Part shown: in pieces, positions 48,937-57,255 of the stretch | Numbering within the stretch: position 1 is the stretch's first letter | Layout: each line of letters starts with the position of its first letter | From: Glutamicibacter mishrai | GTDB lineage: Bacteria; Actinomycetota; Actinomycetes; Actinomycetales; Micrococcaceae | NCBI RefSeq assembly: GCF_012221945.1 | Contig: NZ_CP032549.1 | Coordinates: 744,001-808,000, forward strand | Length of the DNA: 64,000 bases | Direction: 5' to 3' | Notes under the pieces: generated by a model | The model's database searches: none | Seen by the model: only the letters and a program-made list of their open reading frames with translations | Told to the model about the DNA's origin: nothing | Position numbers and translations under genes: made by a program

Positions 48937-51363
48937 ATGGCAGCCAAGAAGTCCCCCTTTTTTGATACCGCCACCACCCTTGGGAAAGTCGTTGCATTCT
49001 TCGGAATCAGCGCCCTGTGTGGTGTGCTCGCAGCAGGCATGCTCGTGCCGGTTGCGGCGATCGCAAAAACCGGTTTGACCACCGGTAACAACATTGTTAG
49101 CGCGCTTCCGAGCTCGTTCGAAAAGCTTCCGATTTCGGAGCCTTCGACGATCCTCGACGCCAACGGCAAGACCATCGCGAATTTCTATCAGCAGAATCGC
49201 GAACCCGTGAAGATTAATGACATTTCGCCGTACATGCGCAAGGCCATCGTTTCCGTGGAAGATGAACGCTTCTACGAGCACAAGGGTGTTGATCCCAAGG
49301 GCATCGCCCGTGCCGTCGTCGGAAACCTCACCTCGTCTTCCCGTTCGGGCGCATCGACGCTGACCCAGCAGTACGTGAACAACCTTCTGGTGAACAACCA
49401 GGAGCTCACTGGCTCTGAGGAATCAACCATTTCCGGTCAGAAGGATTACGCCGCAAAGATCCGCGAGCTCAAGTACGCGGTGGCGATCGAAAAGGAAATG
49501 TCCAAAGACGAAATCCTTGAAGGCTACCTGAACCTGGTGCTGTTCTCGGGTCGCGAGTACGGCGTTCAGGCAGCAGCCCAGCGCTTCTACTCCGTTGATG
49601 CCAAGGACTTGAACGTCCAGCAGTCCGCCATGCTCGCCGGCATGGTCCAGCTGCCGAATGTCTACAACCCAATCAACAATCCAGAGCGTTCCCTTGACCG
49701 CCGCAACAAGGTGCTGGGCAACATGTACCGCACCGGCGCGATCAACAAGAAGGAATACGACGATGCGGTGAAGTCCGGGCTTGAACTCAAGCCGAGCACT
49801 TCCCCATCGGGTTGCTCTTCCGCTCAGGACAATGCATATTTCTGTGACTATGTCGTCAACCTGATTCTCAGCGACGACACTTACGGCAAGACCAAGGAAG
49901 ACCGTGAAGGTCTTCTGTACCGTGGCGGCCTGACGATCAAGACCACCTTGAACAGCGAGCTGAACAAGAAGGCTGCCGCCGACGCTCGCAAGGCTATTGA
50001 TCCGAACGCCAAGTCCAACAAGGACATCCACTCGTCGATCGTTTCGGTTCAGCCTGGCACCGGCAACATCTTGACCATGGCACAGAACACCACCTACGGT
50101 CCGGACAGCAAGAACTCCGGTTCAAGCACCTACTACAACTTCGCAGTGGAACGCTCGAAGGGTGGCGCTGGTGGTTTCCAGGGTGGCTCGACCATGAAGC
50201 CTTACACGACCTTGGGTTGGCTCACTGAGGGCAACCGCATGAGCGAAACCATCAATGCGAAGAAGCAGGCCTTCCAGCCCGGAACCAAGTTCCGCGCGTC
50301 CTGCCTTCCTGGTGGCACCGCAACAGTAGGCAGCAAGTGGGAGCCAAAAAACGCTTCCCCTGGCTTCTACCGCCGCATGACCGTTGATACCGGCCTGTAC
50401 TGGTCCATCAACACCGCGACCGTTCAGGAAGCATTCCGCACCGATTTGTGCACCATTGCTGACTACACCAAGCGCTTGGGCGTCTTGGATCAGGATGCCG
50501 ATAACGGCCAGCCGGGCCCGATTAGCCCTGCGAACCCATCGTTCATCATCGGTTCTGCCAACATCACCCCGCTCTCGCAGGCAGCAGCTTTTGCGACCTT
50601 CGCCAACAAGGGTGAGTACTGCAAGCCACGCGCCATGACCAGCGTTGTCGACAAGGACAACAACGAGTACAAGGTTCCCCAGGAAACCTGCTCGCAGGAA
50701 ATCGATCCGGCCTACGTCGCAGACCTTAACGGCACGTTGAAGAAGATCGCTACCAAGCGTGTTTCGAAGGGTCGCGTTGAAGGCCCGATCGCAGGCAAGA
50801 CCGGTACTAACAACTACGCCACCTCGACCTGGTTTGTTGGTTACACCACCGGCATCGCGACCGCTACCTGGGTAGGCCGCCTCAATGGCAAGGCCGCCAA
50901 CGAGACGAACCAGCTGCATGGCGCCATCATCAATGATGAGCAAGCTCCTAAAATGGTTGACTCTTCGACCTATGCAGCCCCATTGTGGGTCGACTTCATG
51001 GAGGAGGCAGTCCTCCAATACGAGCGCAAGGGCTTTGGCAAGGCTGGCAAACGTCCGGCTCCGGTAGTTCCGGACACTCCAGATGGCGCAATGTCTGATG
51101 GTGAAAAGGAAGACGCAGCAGCTGCTAAGGCTCGGGCCGCCGCGGAGGCACGCGCGCGGGCTGAAGCTGAAGCGCGTGCAGAAGCTGAGGCTAAGCGCAA
51201 GGCAGCCGAAGAAAAGAAGAAGGCTGAAGAAGAGAAGCGGGAAGCCGAAGAAAAGAAGGAAGCCGAAGAAAAGAAGGAAGCCGCAGAAAAGAAAAAGGCT
51301 GAGGAAGACAAGAAGAAATCACAGAAGTCTTCCAAGCCTAGGCCTCCAAAGTCCTCCGATTAG
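48937..51363 (+). CDS. Class A penicillin-binding protein (glycosyltransferase/transpeptidase)
   Basis: Bifunctional peptidoglycan synthase of 808 residues. A membrane anchor lies at about 18-43. The GT51 glycosyltransferase shows EDERFYEHKGVD near residue 108 (catalytic Glu) and GASTLTQQYVNNLL. The transpeptidase has STMK near 418 with the nucleophilic Ser, SINTATVQ as SxN motif and AGKTGTNN near 620. The last 85 residues are an Ala/Glu/Lys/Arg-rich helical tail with no PASTA domain. By context it corresponds to PonA2 (Rv3682). ATG 48937 is chosen over the longer frame, which would run through the DUF4177 gene. Confidence 0.94.
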   Translation: MAAKKSPFFDTATTLGKVVAFFGISALCGVLAAGMLVPVAAIAKTGLTTGNNIVSALPSSFEKLPISEPSTILDANGKTIANFYQQNREPVKINDISPYMRKAIVSVEDERFYEHKGVDPKGIARAVVGNLTSSSRSGASTLTQQYVNNLLVNNQELTGSEESTISGQKDYAAKIRELKYAVAIEKEMSKDEILEGYLNLVLFSGREYGVQAAAQRFYSVDAKDLNVQQSAMLAGMVQLPNVYNPINNPERSLDRRNKVLGNMYRTGAINKKEYDDAVKSGLELKPSTSPSGCSSAQDNAYFCDYVVNLILSDDTYGKTKEDREGLLYRGGLTIKTTLNSELNKKAAADARKAIDPNAKSNKDIHSSIVSVQPGTGNILTMAQNTTYGPDSKNSGSSTYYNFAVERSKGGAGGFQGGSTMKPYTTLGWLTEGNRMSETINAKKQAFQPGTKFRASCLPGGTATVGSKWEPKNASPGFYRRMTVDTGLYWSINTATVQEAFRTDLCTIADYTKRLGVLDQDADNGQPGPISPANPSFIIGSANITPLSQAAAFATFANKGEYCKPRAMTSVVDKDNNEYKVPQETCSQEIDPAYVADLNGTLKKIATKRVSKGRVEGPIAGKTGTNNYATSTWFVGYTTGIATATWVGRLNGKAANETNQLHGAIINDEQAPKMVDSSTYAAPLWVDFMEEAVLQYERKGFGKAGKRPAPVVPDTPDGAMSDGEKEDAAAAKARAAAEARARAEAEARAEAEAKRKAAEEKKKAEEEKREAEEKKEAEEKKEAAEKKKAEEDKKKSQKSSKPRPPKSSD

Positions 51364-51388
51364 TCGGGTGACCAACTAGCTGCTCCTG

Positions 51389-51428
51389 CGAAAGGCCGCG
51401 TTCAACTTTGGTTGGACGCGGCCTTTCG
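51389..51428 (+). terminator. Terminator after penicillin-binding protein gene
   Basis: An 18-bp stem with one G-T pair (51389-51406 with 51411-51428) and a TTTG loop, followed by GTTTAG. Confidence 0.85.
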
Positions 51429-51498
51429 GTTTAGATTGGCAATAGCGGACTTCACCAGAAGTTGCCCCCGGGCACGAAAGGACGATGGCAAACAGGTC

Positions 51499-52452
51499 AT
51501 GGTTGAACACAAAACATTTGCTGCAGCACTACGTCATGCGGCTGGCACAACTGCCTTGGCGGCCGGTGGCGCATTGGCCTTGGGCGGTGCACTCGTTGGC
51601 TATGGCATGCTGGAGACCCAGAAGTTCGGGCTTCGCCGCGAAACCCTGAGCATCCTGCCCCGAGGTGCCGCCGACATCAAGGTACTGCACCTCTCTGATA
51701 TCCATATGGTTCCGGGACAGGAAACCAAGATCCAATGGCTGCGGGAACTGGCTGATCTCAAGCCGGGCTTCGTGATCAACACAGGCGACAATCTCAGCCA
51801 CCGCAAGGCAATTCCTTCGTTGCTCAACGCCCTTGAGCCGCTCATGGCCTTCCCCGGCGCCTTCGTTCCGGGGTCCAACTGCTACTACGCGCCCAAGCTC
51901 AAGAACCCGTTCAAGTACTTTGCGCGCAATGATGGCATCCCGAACCCGTCTTCGCGGGACCAGCTTCCCTTCGAAGACATGCATCGGGCCTTCGGCTCCG
52001 CCGGCTGGGTGAACATGTCCAACCGCTCGCATTCAACGGTCCTGAATGGGCTGCGACTGGACTTGAGCGGCGTGGATGATCCGCACATCAATCGGGACCA
52101 CTTCGCAGGCTGGCCACGCGGTTCCTCGACCAGCGACCAGGCTCCCCATGTTCGCATCGCGTTGACGCACGCTCCATACCAGCGGGTCCTGGACCAGTTC
52201 ACAGAAGCGAAGGCCGATGTCATCTTTGCCGGGCATACCCACGGCGGCCAGGTCTGCATCCCGGGCTACGGCGCGCTGGTTTCCAATTGCGATCTACCAA
52301 CGTGGCGCGCCCGTGGACTGAGCGATTGGGAGTACGCAGGCAACTCTGTTCCCCTGAATGTCTCCGCCGGATTGGGCACCTCACGCTTTGCGCCGATTCG
52401 CTTTGCCTGTCCGCCAGAGGCAATTCTGGTGACCCTCACCGGACGCAAATAG
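51499..52452 (+). CDS. Metallophosphoesterase (YkuE/YaeI-like) with N-terminal membrane anchor
   Basis: A 317-residue calcineurin-like phosphoesterase. The N-terminal 40 residues include an Ala/Gly-rich hydrophobic segment (ALAAGGALALGGALVGYGML). Metal motifs: LHLSDIHM, NTGDNLSH, THAPY and FAGHTHGGQV. The usual GNH(D/E) is GSNCYYAPKL near residue 125; relatives in actinobacteria have, as I recall, GSND, so the Cys is odd. The start at ATG 51499 has only a weak ribosome binding site (CAGG). It follows the penicillin-binding protein, a common actinobacterial pairing. Substrate unknown; some relatives act on UDP-sugars or phospholipids. Confidence 0.85.
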   Translation: MVEHKTFAAALRHAAGTTALAAGGALALGGALVGYGMLETQKFGLRRETLSILPRGAADIKVLHLSDIHMVPGQETKIQWLRELADLKPGFVINTGDNLSHRKAIPSLLNALEPLMAFPGAFVPGSNCYYAPKLKNPFKYFARNDGIPNPSSRDQLPFEDMHRAFGSAGWVNMSNRSHSTVLNGLRLDLSGVDDPHINRDHFAGWPRGSSTSDQAPHVRIALTHAPYQRVLDQFTEAKADVIFAGHTHGGQVCIPGYGALVSNCDLPTWRARGLSDWEYAGNSVPLNVSAGLGTSRFAPIRFACPPEAILVTLTGRK

Positions 52453-52469
52453 TCTCAAAATCATCTTCT

Positions 52470-52511
52470 GAATCCCGGTCTTGCATGGAATATCGTGCAG
52501 GGCCGGGATTC
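52470..52511 (+). terminator. Hairpin after phosphoesterase gene
   Basis: GAATCCCGG (52470-52478) pairs with CCGGGATTC (52503-52511), with inner TGCA/TGCA. Short T run only (ACTTTAA). Probable terminator. Confidence 0.55.
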
Positions 52512-52574
52512 ACTTTAAGCTCATCTGAAGCATTTCTTTCCCAAATGAGGAAATTGATTGAATTCTCTCAACCA

Positions 52575-52604
52575 CTGACGGTAAGCTGAAGCTCTGTCTA
52601 ACTT
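52575..52604 (+). promoter_or_regulatory. Promoter of the ABC exporter operon
   Basis: CTGACG (52575-52580), 18-base spacer and TAACTT (52599-52604). The -10 box ends 8 bases before ATG 52613, so the transcript has almost no leader. Confidence 0.45.
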
Positions 52605-52612
52605 CTGGATGA

Positions 52613-54442
52613 ATGCGGGGTACCGTGGCGCAAGCACAAAAGGTCGACTCTAAGGACCCGGTTCCTCTCTCCGCAACGCTGAAGCGGCTTTACCCGTTCG
52701 TGAAGCCGATACTCCCCCGGCTGTTCTGCGGATTCCTCTGTGCGCTCGGAGCCGGAATCGTGGCCTTGGCCATCCCGCAGGTGCTGGCATGGCTCGTGAA
52801 CTCCGTGCTGCACCGAGACGGAGCCTCCTCCGAGGTCTGGATTTCCGTTGCCATTGTCGCCGCCTTGGGCTTCGTTGAAGCACTGCTGATCTACCTGCGC
52901 CGCCAATTCGTGCTGACCCCTGCCGCCGGCTTGGAAACAAAGATGCGCATCCGGTTCTACAGGCACCTTCAGCGCCTCCCGGTTGCCTTCCACGAGCGTT
53001 GGGGGTCGGGCCAGCTGCTCTCGCGCTCCATGTCGGATCTCTCGCTGCTGCGGCGCTGGCTGGCCTTCGGCGCGATGATGCTCGTCGTGGAAACCGTCAC
53101 GGTCATTACCGGTTTGATCCTGATGTTCACCCACTCGTGGATTCTGGGATTGATCTACCTTTTGGGCTCGATTCCCATCGCCATCCAGGCTTACCGCTTC
53201 CGCAATAAATTCCGCGCTGCCAGCCGACTGAGCCAAGACCAAGCCGGCGATCTCGCCACAGCGGTGGAAGAATCCGTGCACGGCATCCGCGTGATCAAGG
53301 CCTTTGGCCGCGGCCCGCACATCTTCGAAGGCTTCAATACCCAGGCCAAGTCGCTGCAGGAAACCGAAATCGCCAAAGCCAAAACCCTGGCCACCTTCCT
53401 GCTCACCGTCGTCGCAGTCCCGGAAACCATTTTGGGCATCGGCCTGTTCATCGGCATTGCCCAAGTCGCCAACGGCACTTTGAGCGTCGGATCCCTGGTC
53501 GCGTACTTTGCGATCGCCGCCGTCATCGCCGGGCCTGTCGAAGGCATGGGCATGCTGCTGGGCATGACACTGAGCACCAAGACCGCGCTGGACCGCCACT
53601 TTGAAGTCATGGACGCGGCCAACGACATCGTCTCCCCCGAACAGCCCAAGATCCCGCAGCAGCGTGATGGCAGTGTGGCCCTGCGCCATGTGCGCTTTGC
53701 CTATCCCGACACCGCAGGAACGCATCGGCCGATCCTGGCCGATATCGATCTGCAGATCCGCCCGGGCGAAACCATGGCCCTGGTGGGCATTACCGGGTCG
53801 GGCAAATCGACCCTGCTGAACCTGATTCCCCGGTTGCATGAAGCGACCGCCGGCGAGGTCATGATCCACGGGCAGAACGTCAAGGACTGGGATCTCGATC
53901 AGCTGCGCACCGAGATTGCGGTGGCTTTCGAAGACACCACGCTGTTCTCCACCACCATTCGGGACAACGTTCTGCTGGGTGCGCCGGAGTCCCTGGATGG
54001 GGAAGAACGCGAAGCGCTGCTCGCTGTGGCGCTGGACGTCGCCCAAGCCCACTTCACCTACTCGCTGCCCCAGGGCGTCGATACGCTCATCGGGGAAGAA
54101 GGGCTCTCGCTCTCCGGCGGACAGCGCCAGCGTATCGCCCTGGCTCGCGCCATCGCGGCCCGTCCGAGCGTGCTGGTGCTCGATGACCCGCTCTCGGCAC
54201 TCGACGTGCGAACCGAAGAACGGGTGACCGAAAAGCTGCGCGAAGTCCTCGCCGGAACCACCACCCTGATCGTGGCGCATCGCCCCTCCACCGTGATGCT
54301 GGCAGACCGCGTGGCATTGCTCCGCGATGGCCGCATTGACGCGGTGGGCAGCCACACCCACCTGTTAAGCACCAACGAACACTACCGATTTGTCATTGCC
54401 AGCCTGGATGACGAAGAACTATCAACCACCGAGGAGGCCTGA
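52613..54442 (+). CDS. ABC exporter half-transporter, degenerate-site subunit
   Basis: A 609-residue type IV exporter subunit with six membrane helices in the first 330 residues and one ATPase domain. Walker A GITGSGKST near 391, Q-loop AFEDTTLFS, signature LSGGQRQRIALARA near 500, then Walker B VLVLDDPLSALD: the catalytic Glu is Asp. H-loop AHRPSTV is kept. Asp at this spot marks the non-hydrolysing site of heterodimeric exporters such as TM287/288. Start ATG 52613 is favoured by the promoter; GTG 52625 is possible. The partner gene follows 2 bases later. Substrate unknown. Confidence 0.9.
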   Translation: MRGTVAQAQKVDSKDPVPLSATLKRLYPFVKPILPRLFCGFLCALGAGIVALAIPQVLAWLVNSVLHRDGASSEVWISVAIVAALGFVEALLIYLRRQFVLTPAAGLETKMRIRFYRHLQRLPVAFHERWGSGQLLSRSMSDLSLLRRWLAFGAMMLVVETVTVITGLILMFTHSWILGLIYLLGSIPIAIQAYRFRNKFRAASRLSQDQAGDLATAVEESVHGIRVIKAFGRGPHIFEGFNTQAKSLQETEIAKAKTLATFLLTVVAVPETILGIGLFIGIAQVANGTLSVGSLVAYFAIAAVIAGPVEGMGMLLGMTLSTKTALDRHFEVMDAANDIVSPEQPKIPQQRDGSVALRHVRFAYPDTAGTHRPILADIDLQIRPGETMALVGITGSGKSTLLNLIPRLHEATAGEVMIHGQNVKDWDLDQLRTEIAVAFEDTTLFSTTIRDNVLLGAPESLDGEEREALLAVALDVAQAHFTYSLPQGVDTLIGEEGLSLSGGQRQRIALARAIAARPSVLVLDDPLSALDVRTEERVTEKLREVLAGTTTLIVAHRPSTVMLADRVALLRDGRIDAVGSHTHLLSTNEHYRFVIASLDDEELSTTEEA

Positions 54443-54444
54443 AG

Positions 54445-56253
54445 ATGAGTAAGCCACTAGGTGTCGCCAACGAAGACTCCATCAAGCTTTCGGCTGCTGA
54501 ACGCAAGGTCGTGCGCCAGCGCTCCTTCCGCCTGCTCGCGGCCCTTGCCTTGCCGCAGAAAAAGCTCTTCATCCTCACAGTCGTGTTGGTCCTGGTTTCC
54601 AATGCGGCCCGTGTGCTGTTGCCAATCATCATTGCCTTCGCCATCGACTGGACCCTGCCACAAGTCCGCGAGGGCAACTGGGGCGCTTTGGGGATCACCG
54701 GCGCGGGATACATCGCGTGTGCGATTCTCAGCGGCGTCTTGCTGGCCTGGTACATCAATTCCGCCGCAAAGATTTCGCAAGCCATGCTGCTGGATCTGCG
54801 CCAGCAGGTGTTCCGCCACACCCAGCGGCTCAGTCTTGAATTCCATGAGAACTATACGTCGGGACGCATCATTTCCCGCCAGACCTCTGATCTGGAAACC
54901 CTGCGGGAGCTTTTGGACCAGGGTGTCTCGGAATTGGCGTCCTCCTGCGTCTTCATCATTTTCACGCTGATTTCGATTTTCCTTCTGGACTGGCAAAGCG
55001 GGCTCGTGGTCTGCATCGCTGCCGTCCCGGTAGCCATCCTGTTCTTCTGGTACCAGCGCCGTTCCGAGGTCTTGTACCGTGAATCCCGTGTCGTTTCCGC
55101 CAAAGTCATTTCGACTTTCGTGGAAACCATGACCGGCATCCGCGCGGTGAAGGCCTTCCGCCGCGAACGTGCCAACGATGATAACTACCAAGAGATCGCT
55201 GAGAAGTACCGCGATAATTCGGTGCGCTCTTTCAACCTCTTCGGCATCTTGCAGCCGGGCCTGGTCCTGATTGGCAACCTCACGGTCGCAGCGCTTCTTG
55301 CCTACGGCGGATTCCGCATCATCAACGGCTCCATGGAAGTTGGTGCCATGGTGGCCATCCTCTTGGCTTCCAAGAGGCTCTTCCAGCCCGTTGAGCACAT
55401 TGCGATGTTCTACTCTTCCTTGCAGTCCGCCACTGCGGCCCTGGAAAAGGTCTCAGGACTCCTGGAAGAAGAACCCACCGTGCTTGAGCCAGAACAGCCC
55501 AAGAGCATTCGCAAGGTGGCCGGCGAGCTGGACTTCAAGGATGCAGTCTTCGGCTACGGAGACGGACCCATCATCATGGACAAATTTGATCTGCACATTC
55601 CAGCCGGTCAGACCGTCGCTGTCGTGGGCCAAACCGGTGCCGGCAAATCAACTCTCGCCAAGCTGATTGCTCGCTTCTATGACCTGCGCTCAGGCACATT
55701 GAATTTGGATTCAGTGCCCATCAAGGAGCTGTCCAACAAGGAACTGCGCCAGCATGTGGTCATGGTGACCCAGGAAGCGTTCCTCTTCTCGGGTTCGGTT
55801 GCGGAAAACATTGCGTTGGGACGTCCCGGAGCTTCGCTTGAGGACATTCAGTCAGCAGCCCGCGCTGTTGGAGCCCACGAATTCATCACGGATCTGCCCG
55901 AGGGCTACGACACCGATGTGAATAAGCGAGGCGGCCGGGTATCCGCCGGACAACGACAGCTGATCTCCTTCGCCCGCGCTTTCTTGGCCGATCCCGCGGT
56001 CTTGATCCTGGATGAAGCGACCAGCTCCCTTGATATCCCTTCGGAGCGTGCTGTCCAGCGCGGCCTGCAGACGTTGCTTGGCAATCGCACGGCGTTGATC
56101 ATCGCCCACCGCCTCTCGACGGTTCAAATCGCTGACCGCGTCCTAGTAGTCCACGATGGCAAGATCGCAGAGGATGGCACGCCACAGCAATTGATTGCCG
56201 ATGACGGCCACTTCGCCGCATTGCACAAGGCATGGAAGGATTCGCTGGTCTAG
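54445..56253 (+). CDS. ABC exporter half-transporter, catalytic-site subunit
   Basis: A 602-residue partner of the preceding protein with the same six-helix plus ATPase layout. Walker A GQTGAGKST near 394, Q-loop VTQEAFLFSG, Walker B LILDEATSSLD with the catalytic Glu, H-loop AHRLSTV. Its signature is VSAGQRQLISFARA, with Ala for the second Gly, and this would sit opposite the other subunit's Asp-bearing site. The start has GAGGAGG 8 bases upstream, 2 bases after the preceding stop. Together they form one asymmetric drug/lipid-type exporter. Confidence 0.92.
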   Translation: MSKPLGVANEDSIKLSAAERKVVRQRSFRLLAALALPQKKLFILTVVLVLVSNAARVLLPIIIAFAIDWTLPQVREGNWGALGITGAGYIACAILSGVLLAWYINSAAKISQAMLLDLRQQVFRHTQRLSLEFHENYTSGRIISRQTSDLETLRELLDQGVSELASSCVFIIFTLISIFLLDWQSGLVVCIAAVPVAILFFWYQRRSEVLYRESRVVSAKVISTFVETMTGIRAVKAFRRERANDDNYQEIAEKYRDNSVRSFNLFGILQPGLVLIGNLTVAALLAYGGFRIINGSMEVGAMVAILLASKRLFQPVEHIAMFYSSLQSATAALEKVSGLLEEEPTVLEPEQPKSIRKVAGELDFKDAVFGYGDGPIIMDKFDLHIPAGQTVAVVGQTGAGKSTLAKLIARFYDLRSGTLNLDSVPIKELSNKELRQHVVMVTQEAFLFSGSVAENIALGRPGASLEDIQSAARAVGAHEFITDLPEGYDTDVNKRGGRVSAGQRQLISFARAFLADPAVLILDEATSSLDIPSERAVQRGLQTLLGNRTALIIAHRLSTVQIADRVLVVHDGKIAEDGTPQQLIADDGHFAALHKAWKDSLV

Positions 56254-56269
56254 GCAAGCCCAGATAGAA

Positions 56270-56314
56270 GCAGCCCCTGGCGGCTCAGAAAATTTCTGAG
56301 CCACCAGGGGCTGC
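56270..56314. terminator. Bidirectional terminator between ABC operon and purC
   Basis: A roughly 21-bp stem with one mismatch (56270-56290 with 56294-56314) enclosing a tiny loop; separates convergent genes. T tract is poor (TATAT). Confidence 0.75.
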
Positions 56315-56334
56315 CTATATGCGTACCGCCAGAA

Positions 56335-57240
56335 CTAGGCAGTGAAGCTCTGGCCGGTCAGGCGTTCATAAGCTTCGATGTACCGGGCACGGGTCTTCTC
56401 GACAATCTCAGCGGGAAGCTGCGGTGGCTGCTCGCCGGAGTTCTTGTCCCAGCCCGATGCGTCGCTGGTCAACCAGTCGCGCACGAACTGCTTATCGAAG
56501 CTCGGCTGGGCTTGGCCTGGCTGATAGGCCTCTGCGTCCCAGAAACGCGAGGAGTCCGGGGTCAACACTTCATCGCCCAAGGTGACTTCGCCCGTGGCTG
56601 GATCTGCGCCGAACTCGACCTTGGTGTCAGCCAAGATGATGCCGCGGGCGCGGGCAATCTGCTCAGCCTGCTCGTAAAGAGCCACGGTCTTCTCGCGCAG
56701 CGCCTCGGCAACGTCCTTGCCAACGCGCTCAACGGTCTGCTCATAAGTGATGTTCTCGTCGTGCTCCCCTACCTCGGCCTTCGCCGATGGGGTGAACAAC
56801 GCAGGCTCCAGGCGGGAGCCATCCACCAGGCCTTCAGGCAATGGCAGGCTGCACACGGTCTTGGAAACCTTGTACTCAGCCAGGCCCGAACCGGTGAGAT
56901 ATCCGCGAGCGATGCATTCGATCGGGTACATTTCCAGCTTCTTGCAGACCATGGCACGCCCGGCCACGGCTTCTGGAACATCGGTGGAGATCACGTGGTT
57001 GGCGAAGTCGCCCAGCTGCTCGAACCACCACAGGCTCAGCTGGGTCAGGACCTTGCCCTTATCCGGGATCTCGCTGGTGAGCACAAAATCGTAGGCGCTG
57101 ATGCGGTCTGAAGCGACGACCAGCACGCGGTCGGTATCCTCGAAGCTCGTGCCGGCCGGCACGTAGAGGTCTCGAACCTTGCCCGAGTAGAAGTGGTCCC
57201 AACCTTCAAGGTCGAGAACTTCGGTCTGGAATCCTGCCAT
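56335..57240 (-). CDS. purC: Phosphoribosylaminoimidazole-succinocarboxamide synthase (SAICAR synthetase)
   Basis: Joins CAIR and aspartate in purine synthesis. It has 301 residues. SGKVRDLY is the ATP-binding start, VVASDRISAYDF and KGKVLTQLSLWWF follow, CIARGYLTGSG is the PurC signature and ILADTKVEFG the metal/ATP Asp-Thr-Lys-Glu stretch. It begins 15 bases after purD with AGAGGA before the ATG, so purD-purC are an operon. Nothing is missing. Confidence 0.96.
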   Translation of the reverse strand: MAGFQTEVLDLEGWDHFYSGKVRDLYVPAGTSFEDTDRVLVVASDRISAYDFVLTSEIPDKGKVLTQLSLWWFEQLGDFANHVISTDVPEAVAGRAMVCKKLEMYPIECIARGYLTGSGLAEYKVSKTVCSLPLPEGLVDGSRLEPALFTPSAKAEVGEHDENITYEQTVERVGKDVAEALREKTVALYEQAEQIARARGIILADTKVEFGADPATGEVTLGDEVLTPDSSRFWDAEAYQPGQAQPSFDKQFVRDWLTSDASGWDKNSGEQPPQLPAEIVEKTRARYIEAYERLTGQSFTA

Positions 57241-57255
57241 AAATATCTGGTCCTC

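Noticed and set aside
51130..51330. Short tandem repeats resembling a repeat array
   Set aside because: They are codon repeats for the Ala/Glu/Lys tail of the penicillin-binding protein, in frame and irregular, with no spacers.
51412..51498. Upstream extension of the phosphoesterase to 51412
   Set aside because: That start lies within the terminator hairpin of the preceding gene and adds an atypical N-terminus.
52598..54361. A 587-codon open frame antisense to the first ABC exporter gene
   Set aside because: Full overlap with a convincing gene; low-complexity translation and no ribosome binding site.
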